A DNA stretch of 64,000 bases from Crotophaga sulcirostris. Lineage: Eukaryota > Chordata > Aves > Cuculiformes > Crotophagidae. The notes under the pieces were generated by a model. The model searched no databases. It was given only the letters and a program-made list of their open reading frames with translations, and had not been told where the DNA came from. The stretch covers positions 466,790-530,789 of the forward strand of contig VYZB01000224.1 in NCBI GenBank assembly GCA_013397455.1, written 5' to 3'. A program made the translations under genes and the position numbers. Below, piece after piece: positions 36,849 to 49,578 of the stretch (its first letter is position 1; every line of letters starts with the position of its first letter).

Positions 36849-38732
36849 AGTGTTATTCTAGACAAGGTGTTAGCTTCCAGCTACATGATATAAAGGCTTT
36901 TACTGCTGAGACAGAACATAGATGGGCTTAAAAGTCTGAAACTGGATTACATTTCTCTACCTTTATTTCTTCTGTCTGTAGTGAACCATATCATCCTAGA
37001 AGTACCAAAAAAACAGAGAAGTCCTTATCCTTGATATCAGAAGCCTGGACAACCACTGGATCCTGGTTTCCCTCAAGCAGCAAGGACCTCTAAATGTCTG
37101 ACCCGAAGTCTTTTGTTAAAGTAAGTCCTCTCTGTTTGTCATCTCCTGACAGTAAATACAGAAATTTTCTTTACTTTTCAGGCTTGACATGAAGTCACGC
37201 TAGAGATTATGACATGCTCGGTGCCTATGGTGGTACGCATTATATTGAGACAAACTTGAGATGGAAATTGAATATTCCCAATCAATTGACAAAGTAAACA
37301 TACTTATTTGAGTTGCAGATGGGAGAGTTAGTTGAAGACACGTCAGTGAAAAATAAGGAAATGTATTTTGACCTGAAGTTCTTCCTCACAAGCCATCTGT
37401 AAAGGAAAAGTTAATTAGTAATAAACATAATTAGCAGTTATGAGTGAAACTAAACTCATGGTTTGTTTCACAGATTACTGGAATAAAAAGGCCTCGTGGC
37501 CAAACACCATTGGTAAGGGTAGTGTTGTCAGTGTTTATTTTAAGGCAGCTTGATGAAGGCAAATGAGGCTGTCTTGTCCGATCTGTGCAACACATCTTAT
37601 TGACTGATAGCTTTGTTCATGCAAATATAAGACATAATATGATAAAAACCCCAGGAGAGGTGGCTTTCAGGAAGTGACTTCCAAGGAGAAAAGAGAAAGG
37701 ACAGGATGAGGTTGTGGAGTGTAATTCCATACATTGTTTTACTGCTGTTCCTCCAGGTATCATGAAATGTACAAGTTACTGCACCCCAAATTATCACTTA
37801 TGTATGAATTTGTACCTCGTTAACTCCAGGAAGTGTAATTCTTGGACTCAGCAGTGCCACTGTTTTGGAAAGCAAACTCTGGGAGTGGCCAGGTATAGAG
37901 TTTTCTGCTTTCACTGCATATTTGAAGTTAAACCAGTCAGCACTTGGCTTGGGTTGCCAAAATTAGCATGGAATGGTGGAAAAAACTTCCCAGGGGAAGT
38001 TATTCCATGCTATAACTTCTCTGACCAGTCCAAATTTTAATTAGGCTCTAAAAATGTCTGGATTCATCCCTTAAAACTCCTGATGAAGTGCATTTGATTA
38101 GTCTAATTAAAGCAAAATGAAACATTTTTTCTTTATTGATTTTGGAAAGATTTAGCTTAGCAGCATTGTCTCTAGAAAGCAAACAGCACAACACATTAGG
38201 ACATCTTTGGTTTTCTGCATAGTCATAGCATACCAGACAAAGAAAGAGTTAACTTCTCATAACCAGAGTCAACCACCTCCAAGACACTGTCACTCATTTC
38301 ACAGTTCCATGTGCCACAGTATTGTCTAAGAGTGCTGTGACAGCTTCAAATCAAGCTATTGAAAAGATGTTAATGAGAGACTGTTATGTGGGATTTGTTG
38401 AATTAAATTGTTTGCATTAAAAGGTTATTTGAAAAATTCATTATGAATTTCTGTAAAAAGCTCCTCATCAGCTTTGAAAGTAAAAACACCTCAGTAGCTT
38501 TTAGAAAAGAGAACTGGTTTTATATCTGCATCTGCAATTTTCAGCATTTCCCCTTTCCCACTGCTGGCAGGGGTGGCAAAATCTGGACACGGAGGGCGAA
38601 GCTGATTTTGCAGGAATGCCTGCACAATAACCCATTTGTTAGTTCCTGTCCATGAGAAACAGAAAACCTTTGATCGTGCCTTCCATCATGACCCAGAGTA
38701 GATAAAGCTCTGCTTTCCTCAAGGAAAAGGTA
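36849..38732. other. Unique AT-rich DNA with an exon-like segment
   Basis: No gene recognised; the exon-like segment 36982-37120 is listed separately. Chance frames at 37714-38040 and 38443-38655 have no known domain. Confidence 0.55.
36982..37120 (+). other. Candidate exon (139 bp), product unknown
   Basis: Acceptor 'tttcttctgtctgtag' and a near-consensus donor (AAA|GTAAGT). One frame (EPYHPRSTKKTEKSLSLISE...) runs 36 codons to a TAA; the frame in phase with 33167-33230 stops earlier, at a TGA. If real it is a non-coding exon or one holding a stop codon. No product can be named. Confidence 0.18.
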
Positions 38733-38860
38733 TAGAATCATTGAATCGTTGAGATTGGAAAAGACCTTAAAGACCACCAAGTCCCATGCTTTACCTAACA
38801 CTGCCAAGTTCACCACTAAACCGTGTCCCGAAGCCCCACGTCGTGTCCCGAAGCACCATG
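38733..38860 (-). mobile_element. CR1-like 3' end, diverged, with an internal duplication
   Basis: Tail AGAATCATTGAATCGTTGAG, then 'attggaaaagaccttaaaga', 'ccaccaagtcc' and 'actaaaccgtgtcccgaag'. The 20-bp segment containing CGTGTCCCGAAGC is present twice in tandem (about 38821-38860). Older than the group A-C copies. Confidence 0.82.
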
Positions 38861-41800
38861 TGATGACACTATCATCAATGAGATTCTTCACCAAGGTGCA
38901 CTAATTATTTTCTTCTCTCTAAGCCTCTTTTTTTATCCCTGTTTTCACCATGGAAGTAGACAAGACATAACTTTCATCTTTATTCAGCCTTAAACCATTG
39001 TATTTGTGCTTTAAAAGATACTTAGAGAAAACAAATATTCTTTATCATAATGGGAAAAGCTAAAAAAAATACTGGTAATGGAGGCATGCTTCTTCTAATG
39101 AAAAGGAGATCTTTTGAAATTTCTAAATATACATATACCAACTAGACAATGACTTCTCATACATCTTAATTAAGATAATTATTCCCTGCAATCCAGATGT
39201 TAAAAAAAAAAAAAAGAAAAAAAAAGACTCCAGGCAAAATTCTGTTTTTGGTAACATTGGAATACAATTAAAACTTTGTTTAAATCAGTGATTTATTCAT
39301 ATTTACATAACTAAATTCAGGTGGAGAAACCCAGCTGTCATTCTTTGACAGCATATGTCATATTAGATAAGGTGGACACAGCTATAGAATATCTGTGCCA
39401 CGTTAGACATACAGCTGAGGAAAGTCTTAAATTTGTAATTTTTCTAACATTTTCTGGTTAGTCTATTTTAAAATGAGCCTAAGTTTTATTAAAGAAACAG
39501 GTAGGGTTAATTTTGTCGTAATTTAAAGTCTGACAAAAAGAGAATATGATGAAGATGGTGAAGAACTAGACAGCAGTTACTGTGATTTTATATTGAAAAT
39601 GATACAATAGGTCATAGCATCTCCAACTCAAGCCCTTTTCTGCAGATACCCTTAGAGTAATCCCTAGATTCTGAGCAGCTATGAATCCGTTGGAGTGCTT
39701 TCTTCTTGTGAACATAAACCACTTACAAATGCAAAATATTATTGTCTTAAATATTACCTATGTGCTTAAAGTATGCTATGGCTTGTTTCTTCTATGGCTA
39801 TAAAAGGACCTACTTGACACACGTTTACATGTGCAAGAATTGGAAATGGAATTTATAAAATTAACTTGGCAGCTGAACTTTGCAAAATATTTATTTGCAG
39901 CATAGAAGTCATCTTTTGCTTTCACTTTGATTCTTACCTTTTCAAATAATATGGAATATGCTTCTTTCCAGTGAGAATTATGAAGGCTATATAAACATCT
40001 ATCTGAGGGTTTCTTCTGCACGCCTCTAATGTTTCATCAATAGATAAATAAGAAGGAAGAAGGTACACGTTTTGAAAAGCTTGTTCTATGATGAGACTTT
40101 ATGTCGCATGAGAAGACATTTAGTACTTTTATATTAAAGGTAGTTTTGTCAAGATTACTGTATTTTTGTGAATTGTGATTCATTTTATTTCTTTAAACTT
40201 AAAAAAATCTTAATAGAAACATTCTTCACTGTGTTTTTGGAAGACATAGCTCTATTTTAGACCTTGATGTCATATATTGGAGGCTTTAATAGTTAAAATG
40301 ATCATTTGGAAAAACTGAGTCATTAAAAACTTATGATTTGGGTCTAAAATATAAACTTATGGGGACCCTTCTCTACAAAATATTCGTAGTACCTTTTAAT
40401 TGCAGAAGCAATTATCTTACTCAGATAATCGTTAGCATTTAGTGTGAAGACAGCTAAAGATACCGTGAAGGGAGATGGGAAACAGCAGCCAGCCAGTAAT
40501 TTTGTGACGAAAAGTGTTGGAAACCAGAGCATAGAAGCCCATGGTTGTAATTGTGATCCATGAAAGGTTATTGTTGTGGGAAACCCTTTATCCTGAAAGT
40601 TTCTCACATCTTTTGGCGTGCATCTTGCAAGAAACAAGGTAACAGAAGACCTTTATGGCATGAATAACACTGGTGGGGAAAAAAACGTATATCAGCAACA
40701 TATGATATCTACTTTGTCCTGAGATTTGAAGGGAAAGGAGCTGTTGTTCAAACAATTCCAGGAAGTTTTGTTCCAGTTTCAGTTCTGCTCAATTGGATAA
40801 ACAATATTTCCTAGTCCGCAGTGCGGCAATGGCTCAGCTTCTCAAGATAGGTAATCAGGCACCGTTTCAGTAATGTAAAGTGCTGAGTTTTAATCTTTAA
40901 TTAAAAGGAGGTAACAGAACATATTCTGACAGGTTTCAGTGTACTTAGCAGCAAAAGATAAAAGTATATCTATATCCCTATCAGGCAACTGGCATGATGG
41001 TTTTTGATTTAGTGCTGTCAAGGAGTTTCCACTTGCATTATGTTTCCTATAAGCAAGTTTCTTATTTATAGTGGCATCAGAGAAAGAACAGCCCATTCCT
41101 GAAGGAAAGCAGAAGGACTTTGCCTGCTGTCTCACTGGGGTTCCTTGAAGAGGATGCCAGACTGTCCTCTCCCATAACTTCAAAGAGGACAAAGTCCATT
41201 CCAGGCTAAAGAAGTGCCTAAAACAAGCAAGTTTACAATTTTCTTAGATGTCTGTGTCCTACGCAAGATTAACCCAGTGCAAATATGTTTTTCCTTCGTG
41301 AATAGTGTCTTTCAAGAACTCAGTTCAATTTTAACTTTGATTGTTTAATTTTGCTTCTGCTGCTTGTGACTCAAAAGGATAAATACAGTCATGCTGTACC
41401 CAAACAAGTGTCAAGCCATCCTGAAGAGCATGTTGAGAGCTGCACTCGGAATATCATTAAAAACTCACTACTTTACAAATTGCTTCAGTTTATCTTCTGG
41501 GAAAAGTAATATCTATAATAACAAAAGAGGTATGGAAACCAATGTTAGCAGAACTGTAGTTTCATTATTATTAGATATAAATATGCTCTCACGGTGCCTA
41601 CATTTTCCCTCTCTATTTAGCCCCATCAGTTTTGTATTACTGGGCTTTACGTGGTTGATATTTGCAAACAGGCATGTGGATAAGTTTTGCTCCCTTTGCT
41701 AACCATGCCCAGACACCTAAAAATAGTGTCTGGAAAGGCAGCGATGATTTAAACTCATGGCTGTGCTAAAAAAAAAAATGCACAAATGGAAAAGTTCCCT

Positions 41801-44190
41801 AAAATCCCCATTTACCCAAACTTTGCAGTAAGTACACACCAAGATATTTTCAGGCCTTTATAAACAGACATGTATAAGGGCCATGGTACACTGCAAAGAG
41901 CAGTAGGGTGCACCCAGCATTGTTGGCATATATGAAGAGTGGAAAAGACCCTGGAGAAGAAACAGAACTCTTAAATGTACATAAAAGCAGGTCAGGTAAT
42001 TTTTAGTTGGGCAGGAGTGAGCATGTGTAAAACTGTGATGTTAGAAATGGCAAAATTAACACGAAAACTCATGTCTCAAATTGCTGTAATTTGCAAGATG
42101 TTTTTAGTTGTTCTCTGATGTTTTGTTGCTAAATACTAATCATATCCTGCACTTTCCCACTCTGATCAGCACACACTTAAAGCTGTTAGCTATTGTGTTA
42201 TTTCTCACATTGATGTCAAACAAGTTCTGTGTTGTCTGTGGGTGTTGTGCCAGTTCCCAGGGAGGGCAGTTAAGCCAACACAAGCTGGGCTGCACTGTGG
42301 GAGAGTAGTAGAGCTGCAGAAGCAACATCTGCCTCTTTGGTTAGCACCATCCTTCCCTCACTTCTCCTTTGCTTCCAGCTGCAGGTTAGCCTGGAAATTC
42401 AATGCAAGACCTTTAAAAGAGGAGCAGATAAATGGCACTTCTTCTGCAGGTTACGATTCCGCTCTCTCCTGCCACCGTTCTGACATGGGTAACAAATTTC
42501 ATGCTAGTACAGGCAGACAATGGCTAAATCCCTTGCAGTGAATCACAGTGAACACTTGGAGAGAAGGAATCTGAAGAAGAGTCTTCCCAACAATTTCATA
42601 GCAGGAGCCCATGTGTAACATCTCAGCCTCCTCTGAAAGGCTTAGTTTAAAACTGAGATATATTTGCTGTATGGAATGTGGCATTAGCAAAGCATAGTAT
42701 TAGAAGTCTTCTGTTCCTAGTTCTCTATTTCAGTACTTTTAAACAAGACCTGCACTCACCAAATAAATAAATAAGTTGAGATATCCACTGAGATGTCTCT
42801 TGTAGAGATTGAGAGGCAGATGCATTAATGTTTTGGTAAGCAGTGGATGAAACTGTGGATACACCTGATGACTAAAAGCACACGGCGAAATTGAAACGAG
42901 TGATCTGCACAGAGGTGAAAGACTAAAAGCTAAATTGGAGGAAGATTAAGCAGTTTGTGTATCGGTGAGCACTGAATATCTGCAAGCATGCACAGAAATT
43001 TGGACAGCAGAGTGAAGTGGCGTCAGGGAGTCAGCAACACGGCCAGAAAAGGCAGTTTAGGGCTAAATTCTGCCCTTATCTCCAGACACACATGGAAAGC
43101 AGGTGCTGGCTTCCCATCCAGTACAGGAGGGATGGTGATTCTGTAAGGACCAGCGAGCACGTTTATGAGTACCATTTATAGTTTGCTCATTGGATCGGTT
43201 GCGAAAGGGATTCTGTCCCTAAATTCCAGTGCCAGTAACATGAGCCACGCAAATTAATCAGCTCGATGGCTTGGGATGCCAATTAACTTTTGGACCAAAC
43301 CCCAGTGAAATCAACACCACATCCGCTGAATTAAATGCCAGTGTTCCCAATGATTTCAGTGGTGACAGGTGTTTCTCTTAGCAGGCATCTCTGTGCTGCG
43401 GAGGGAGCGTGCTTGGACAGCCTGTACCCAGGAAAATGCCTCCTCCTGTCCTCCAGTCCTTTCACGTGAAGGCGCGCCACGTGGGAGAGCTTCATCCATC
43501 CACTTGATTAATAAAGGTGGGTGCACAGTGCAGACTCCAAAAACTGAAGCCAGATAACAAAAGATGTTACATGGACAAGTGCGAGAGACTCCAGAGCTCA
43601 GCAGGAGTTGTGTCCCGTATTCAACAGAAAATATGGCCAATAAATGACTCCAAATGTTCACTGAGGAAAGCAGGACAGAGCAGGCATCTGTCTTGTGTGG
43701 GAGTTGCATGATGTGCTGGGCTATGTGAAAACTGAGGTGTAGAGAAGTTACAGAACAGAGGAACTCCTGGTCTTGGTGCTCTTTAACCCAGAGCTTTGAA
43801 ATAAAAGACAACTCCTTGTCAGCCTCTGAGTTAATAATAAATTTCTGTTGCATCTTTCTCCGTCTGCCCTAGAAGCAAGAATATTTCAGAAAGGGATTGC
43901 ATCGGTAATTATGCAACTTACAGTTGATAACAAAGACCTGTGTGGTGGGGTGAGGTGGGTGTTCACAGCACTGGAACCAAAACCTGCTCTATAAACCTGT
44001 GGCTATAGAAAAACTTGGGAATTGGAGGGCAGGACAACATCCACTGTTTATCCAATTATAGCTCTCAAGTGCAGGGGCTAAATAATATTTTTAAACTTCT
44101 GTCCATGTCATTCAGTGGACAGGACTGTAAATAGAAATTGGAGTTAAATATGGAGTTTGGAGTGTTAACTATGGAGGTAAATACGGAGTT
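38861..44190. other. Long repeat-poor, AT-rich stretch
   Basis: The longest stretch without CR1 in the window. A-rich tract at 39202-39224. No gene recognised; the 165-codon minus-strand frame at 43356-43853 has no known domain. 43190-43370 has the look of conserved non-coding DNA (AATTAATCAGCTCGATGGC, CCAATTAACTTTTGG), but this needs an alignment. Confidence 0.5.
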
Positions 44191-44265
44191 TGTTGGTGTT
44201 AGTGTTGGGTTCTAGGTTGGACTCGATGATCTCAGAGGTCCTTTCCAACCTTGTAATACTGTGAT
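44191..44265 (+). mobile_element. CR1 LINE, group B, 3' tip
   Basis: TTGGTGTTAGTGTTGGGTTC, 'taggttggactcgatgatct' and AACCTTGTAATACTGTGAT. Only 3' UTR and tail. It follows a small local duplication of AAATAYGGAGTTTG (about 44148-44190). Confidence 0.9.
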
Positions 44266-46166
44266 CAATTCTTCATTTTCCTACCTCTTGCCCTTACAAA
44301 AGAGAGGAAGAGAGAAAGGAGAAAAGAAAAAGAAATAGAGGAAGGGAGAGAGAAACAGGGTGGGTGGGAGGAAGGAAGGAGACTCATCTCTGAACAACAC
44401 AAGGAGCAGTCACTGTACAAAACAGCGAGAAGCACTGGGCACAGCCCTGACTGCAGGCACTGTCTCCTCCATCTCCCTTTGCTCCCTCTGTTCCATCCCT
44501 CCTTACTGAGCAACTCCAGGCTCAGTGCCTGCCCTGCTCCCTTGCAGGGTGGCTTTAGCCTCTCTCTGCTATCTGACATCCTCTCGCTGCTTTCCTCCCA
44601 GGTATTGCCAGTTCTGCTTGTTAAATCCCACCTTTAAACTATAATTTTCCATGTAGGCTGTGCTAACTGCCTCCACGATGCTTCCTGTGCAATCACATAG
44701 GAAGGCTGCTGTACAGAAATGAAATGTGTGGTGCTGGTAGGGCCATGTCACAGAGACTGGAGAAAACAGAGCAAGCACTTGAATTCTTTTCAGGCTTGTC
44801 AAAGAGCTTAATAATGTTTGAAAGGGACACCAAAGAAGCTAATAAAAATACTTCCTCACTTATGTACAACTTTGAGCTGGTTGGGATTAATCAGCAGAGA
44901 AAAAAAGGTTGCATTATTCTGTAACATAGTAGCAAAATTGCTGGCCAAATAATGAATGGAATTTTAAAAACGAAAACTGTTTAATATTTATATAAAAAAA
45001 TCTTCATTTTGGAAGATATTAACACAATTATTGAATGACTTCAGATTATTCTTTTCCTATTTTTGATACTAAAAACTTCTTTAAAATGTACCCTTTCCTT
45101 AAAATAGCTTCGAGAACATTGACTTTTTCCAATTAAAAGAAATTTTCTTTTGGGGGGGGGAAAAAGCAGATACTATTCTAGACAGAGCGATAAAGAACTT
45201 GGCGCAATAGGAAGAACAGCAAAATTAAAGAGAATATAATGGTACTGACTTATGTAGCTAATGTGAATAAGAATAAGGAACAGAGTATAAAAATCAAGGT
45301 AATATGAAAATTCTTTACATAAGTGTTGTCATGTAGCATCAGCAAATGAGAATAACTTTATGTCAACCACTGTAGTAAGGAGAAGGGGAAAAAAGGAATA
45401 ATCTAAAATATTCTTCTGGTTCTAAAATATTGAAGCTGGCCTTTCAAAGCATCCCAGGAAGGGACAAGCAAAGTGCTCTATCATCTTTGCCATTAATGAT
45501 ATTGAGCTCCTATCTAAAATTTATTCACACATTGTCTGATTTATATTCTGGAATAGGTCTCAATCAGATGAAGCTGTTCCACTTTATACGAGAGCTGAGA
45601 AGAGGTTCTGCACGTCCCTGGTGAGTGCTCAAACTACAGAATTATTTTCATTTTCAGCCTGACTCTCTAAACATTTGAACAATTTGAGTGAGAATAACAG
45701 GGGGATGAACCCCTAGAATATTAATTGTCTTTGAGTGTTCATTGCAACTGGGCAACTCTTCGGGCATTCATTTCGGTAGTGTGAGACCTGGCTGTTTAAG
45801 CCATCAGTCATTAGATAAGGTGACTTCCCCACTAGCGAACTGTAGCTGTCTTCATGCTCGTGAGAATCTGAAGACACAAGATGGTATTTAAATGTTGGGT
45901 TTAGTGAATTTAATGCAGGAGTACCCAAACTGCAAGACAGGATGTCCTGTGCAAGATAAAGAAATTAAACTGTAAGGGAAAGGTGATATTTATGAAGGAA
46001 AAAAACAGATGTTCCATTTATTCTCTCTTGCGCACGCATACACGTAATGTGAAAATGCACCCATCTGAAGGCAGTGGTAGAGAACTTCTCCGTAGTCACA
46101 TTACGTAAGTACTCATTTATTCAGAAAATAGATACCTCTAAAGACTAGAATTATGTAAAGGAGGGA
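44266..46166. other. Unique DNA with a purine tract
   Basis: 44298-44382 is an 85-base purine-rich tract with four pyrimidines. A run of nine or so G lies at about 45152-45160. No gene or interspersed repeat recognised. Confidence 0.6.
44298..44382. repeat. Purine-rich (GA/GAA/GGAA) tract
   Basis: About 95% A+G over 85 bases, interrupted at 44336, 44356, 44361 and 44365. Such tracts can form triplex structures, but here it may only be low-complexity sequence. Confidence 0.9.
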
Positions 46167-46450
46167 AAAACCGTTTTCTTAATATCCAGTCCAAACCTCC
46201 CCTGGTGCAACTTGAGGCCATTTCCTCTCATCCCATCCCTTGTTACTTGGGAGAAGAGCCCAGCACCCACCTCACCACACCCTCCTTTCAGGCAGCTGTA
46301 GAGAGCAAAAAGGTCTGTCCTCGACCTCCTCTTCTCCTAAAACAATCCCAGTTTCTTTAGCTTCTCCTCATAAGACTTGTGCTCCAGACCCTTCAGCAGC
46401 CTCACTGCCCTCCTCTGGAGGTGCTCCAGCAGCTCAAGATCTTTCTTGCT
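46167..46450 (-). mobile_element. CR1 LINE, group C-like internal fragment, lacking the 3' tail
   Basis: Reverse orientation. Starts inside ORF2 (complement of 'ggtttggactggatattaag') and runs through the segments matching [18 protein letters not shown] and 'ctcactgccctcctctggag' to 46450. The 3' UTR and tail are missing at the low-coordinate end, so it was deleted or rearranged after insertion. Confidence 0.9.
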
Positions 46451-48046
46451 TCAATATTTTTCTATTCCATCCTCTTTGTTCAGTTCTCTAACAGCTCAAC
46501 CACCTCAGCATTGAAAAGTCCAATTTAGTGTCTCTTTCTGTCTCTCCTTCTCTATCTCCCCCAGTCACACACACACTTTAAACTCTTTTATTAAAGCTTA
46601 TAACCACCTGCCTTGACAGTTTTGGCAGAAGTGCACTGCTGGCAATCAGTCTGATAAGCAATGACTTGTGATTGCAGGAGCGGCAGCGGCGTGTGAAGGC
46701 AGTGACAACTCTAAAGTCTAACATGTTGATTGAAAATATGCATTTAAAAGATGCAAATTTCCTAAAGAAGTGACAGTTGCCCACGTTGAAAGCAATTGAT
46801 ACAGCACTCTGCTTACCATTAGAGCTGGTTAAACAGCAGGATTTCCAGTTCATTCAAAATGTATTTTTTCCTAAGCTCCCCAGAAAATGTCCCTTTCCTT
46901 CAGTTGGTGACATGGAGTGTTTGTCCATTTGATTGTGAACTGCGGCAGTGAAATGCATTTTTAAAGTTGACTGAACCTTGCCAGGGCCTGACACAGTGGG
47001 CTGAGAGATGCAGCCTCCTTTGGAGCCCAGCTGGCCAAGCTGTGCTCTGCAAACTGTGCTGCTTGTTAGCGACCAGCAGGAGGAGAGTCACAAACCCCTG
47101 TTTAATGCTCCTCACCTTCCTCTCTCCTGCCTTATGGCTCTACCTGCCCCTCTTCACCCTTTGCAGCTCCCCATCAGTCTTGCTCAAAATAGAAAGCACA
47201 TTACTGAAGCTGCGTCCTGCTGCAAACATCTAGGGACTATTTTGTGGCTCTCTCAACTTCCACAGCTTCAAGTCTAGCTCCTCCAGTTTCTCAATGGCCC
47301 AAACTGGTCCCACCTCCACCGTTCTGGACCTGGAGACAGCCCTATTGCACCAAAACCCCACAACTATGAGTTTTGTACTCGGACCACAGTTCAGAAAGGT
47401 AAAACTGAGTGAAATAAAGACTTTTGAATCAGTGATGTGCAGAGCTCTTTGGGTGTGGGTGGGATGAGGGCAGGCTTGCTGGCAGAAGCAGGAGGTCAAA
47501 TGAACAGAGGTTGGGGCTGAGCAACTTCACAAGGTTGTATTCTGGGCTGAAAGGAGGTATTCATTGAATATCTCTGTAAGAATTGCTGTCAGACTTTGTG
47601 AAACACCTGTAATCATCTTTGTAGTCATCAGATGATGGCACAAAAGCCTTCTCCCTATCCAATGCACAACATGCTGTACTATCATTTCTAATAATTATTG
47701 AATTTATGAAATTAATAATTATTCTCCCACCATGATCCAGGCAGCTTTTCTGGTCTGTCACACCTTGAACAGTAGAGCTTCTTGTTAGTTATGAGAATTT
47801 TTGAGCAATTATACCAAAACCAGCAAGCCCATTGCTTCACTGAGTACAAACAGGTACGTCCTGCTGTTCTAATACAAAACAACACCAAGGTGGGAATAGC
47901 TGAAAACACAAAACACAATTGGACAAATGAACTTAGAAAAGAGTAAGACTAAAATGATGCCTATGGTGATTGCAGGGGTTCATTCTCAGAAGGATGAAAT
48001 ACCAAACCCCAAATATGAAAGCTGTGCAAAAAGCTATTTTTTAATT
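46451..48046. other. Unique DNA, part of it conserved-element-like
   Basis: A short CA tract lies at about 46566-46575. 46590-46870 has mixed composition with CpGs (GAGCGGCAGCGGCGTG) between AT-rich blocks and resembles a conserved non-coding element by eye only. 46960-47480 is GC-richer with chance frames. No gene recognised. Confidence 0.5.
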
Positions 48047-48460
48047 TCATAGAATCACAGAATGGTTGAGGCTGGAAGGCACCTCAAAGCCCATCCAATC
48101 CACCCCCTGCCATGGGCAGGGACACCTCCCACTGGGTCAGGGGGCTCCAAGCCCCATCCAACCTGGCCTTCAACACCTCCAGGGATGGGGCAGCCACCAC
48201 TGCTCTGGGCAACCTGGGCCAGGGCCTCCCCACCCTCACAGCAAAGCATTTCTCCCCAAGAGCTCATCTCAGTCTCGCCTCTTGCAGCTGAAACCCCTTC
48301 CCCATTTTCCTGTCCCTGCACTCCCTGATCCAGAGCCCCTCCCCAGCTTTCCTGGAGCCCCTTTCAGCACTGGAGGCTGCTCTAAGGTCTCCCCAGAGCC
48401 TTCTCTTCTCCAGGCTGAACAACCCCAACTGTCCCTCTCTCTCTCTCAGCCTGTCCTTGT
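48047..48460 (-). mobile_element. CR1 LINE, group A, 5'-truncated
   Basis: Reverse-inserted, about 415 bp, same extent as 19958-20369. Tail TTCATAGAATCACAGAATGG. A CT dinucleotide run (about 48434-48449) has expanded within the segment equivalent to 'agctctctcagcctgtcc'. Confidence 0.94.
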
Positions 48461-49397
48461 ATTTCAACATCAATCAAATTTCACCCAAATATGTGATGCC
48501 AGGCAGCATAACTGTTTATGTATTTTCATCTAAATTTGCTGAATAGAATAAGCTTTAAAGAGGGCAAGATGAGATCACACGTTCTGAGAGTATTTGTGTA
48601 CCAGTTAAATTGTACCCATGTGTGCACACATGGCATGATCTGTGCTTAACAGATGTGCATTAAAATAGCTTTGCCTCCTTTTTCCTTAGGTTATTACTAA
48701 GGGATACCTATGTGGATGAAAATTAATCCAACCACCATTTAATACATTCAGAAATATAATCTACAGTTAGATGCAGTTGTATAAACGTCCATATGCTAAG
48801 TGTGTAAATCTATAGCTGGTTCCTTGGGACTTGTAGCAATGCAAGCCACTTGCTGCAGTGGTGAAAAGCACTTTGAGTTTTGGCATTTAATGGAGTTGCA
48901 GAGACTAAACAATACGCAGTTGTCCTCGGTACTGAAGAGGCTGTGAATTACTGTATTCAGATCCCAAAAGCATAGAGTTTGCTTTCAGTCTCAGAAAAGA
49001 ATCTCAGGATATGCTGCAGATGTTCCTAGAAAATGCTGGCTAACAGTGCAGACTGTGTCTGTGACTTCCAGGCCAAACTCTGTGCTCATTGACATGCGTG
49101 TGCGCACTCACAAAGAACAACAGGGCAGTATTTTCACAAGCCAATTTGTGCATCACATTGTTTTCCAATGGATGAAACGTTCAGTAGTCTCTTTGAAGGC
49201 TGAATACTGTCTGTGAGCTGAAGGAAGAAGTCACCCTATGGAAACCCCTTGCCTTTTAAAACGTGTAATCTATTTACTAAGCTGTCCCAGCATGTAATCG
49301 CAGCTTTATAGTAGTTACCATACAGATAAGTCCAGTTGCATGAGCCTAACTTACTTTTAACATTACTAATCTGTCTAAATGCAAGAATAAAATGATT
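48461..49397. other. Unique AT-rich non-coding DNA
   Basis: Nothing recognised. Confidence 0.6.
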
Positions 49398-49456
49398 TGT
49401 GGCAGGGAGTTGGGACTGGATCTCAAGGTCCTTCCAACCCAAACCTTTCTATGATT
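49398..49456 (+). mobile_element. CR1 LINE, group A, 3' tip
   Basis: TGTGGCAGGGAGTTGGGACT, 'ggatctcaaggtccttccaa' and CCTTTCTATGATTTG. Plus orientation, about 59 bp. Confidence 0.88.
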
Positions 49457-49513
49457 TGCTGTCATGTTTTTGAAGTATCATCTTGTGCACCTCTGACAGC
49501 ACGCACAGCTGTG
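49457..49513. other. Spacer between two CR1 tips
   Basis: 57 bp of unique sequence separating a group A tip from a group B tip in the same orientation. Confidence 0.6.
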
Positions 49514-49578
49514 TGGTTCTAGGTTGGATTTGATGATCTCAGAGGTGCTTTCCAACCTTGTAGTACTGTGATACTATG
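49514..49578 (+). mobile_element. CR1 LINE, group B, 3' tip
   Basis: GGTTCTAGGTTGGATTTGAT, 'gatctcagaggtgctttcc' and tail TAGTACTGTGATACTATGAG, which mixes the two tail octamers. Confidence 0.9.

Noticed and set aside
39776..40021. Minus-strand exon-like segment ending in a GAAAAG|GTAAGA donor
   Set aside because: The acceptor is poor, the peptide is unrecognised and more than one frame is open; typical pseudo-exon.
43356..43853. 165-codon minus-strand open frame
   Set aside because: No recognisable domain, no splice or promoter context, and its frame runs across unremarkable sequence; lengths like this occur by chance in 64 kb.
48066..48533. 155-codon plus-strand open frame (similar ones at 12512, 19972 and 61573)
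   Set aside because: Antisense reading of group A CR1 copies. The Pro/Gly/His-rich peptides recur because the repeat recurs, not because of a gene family.
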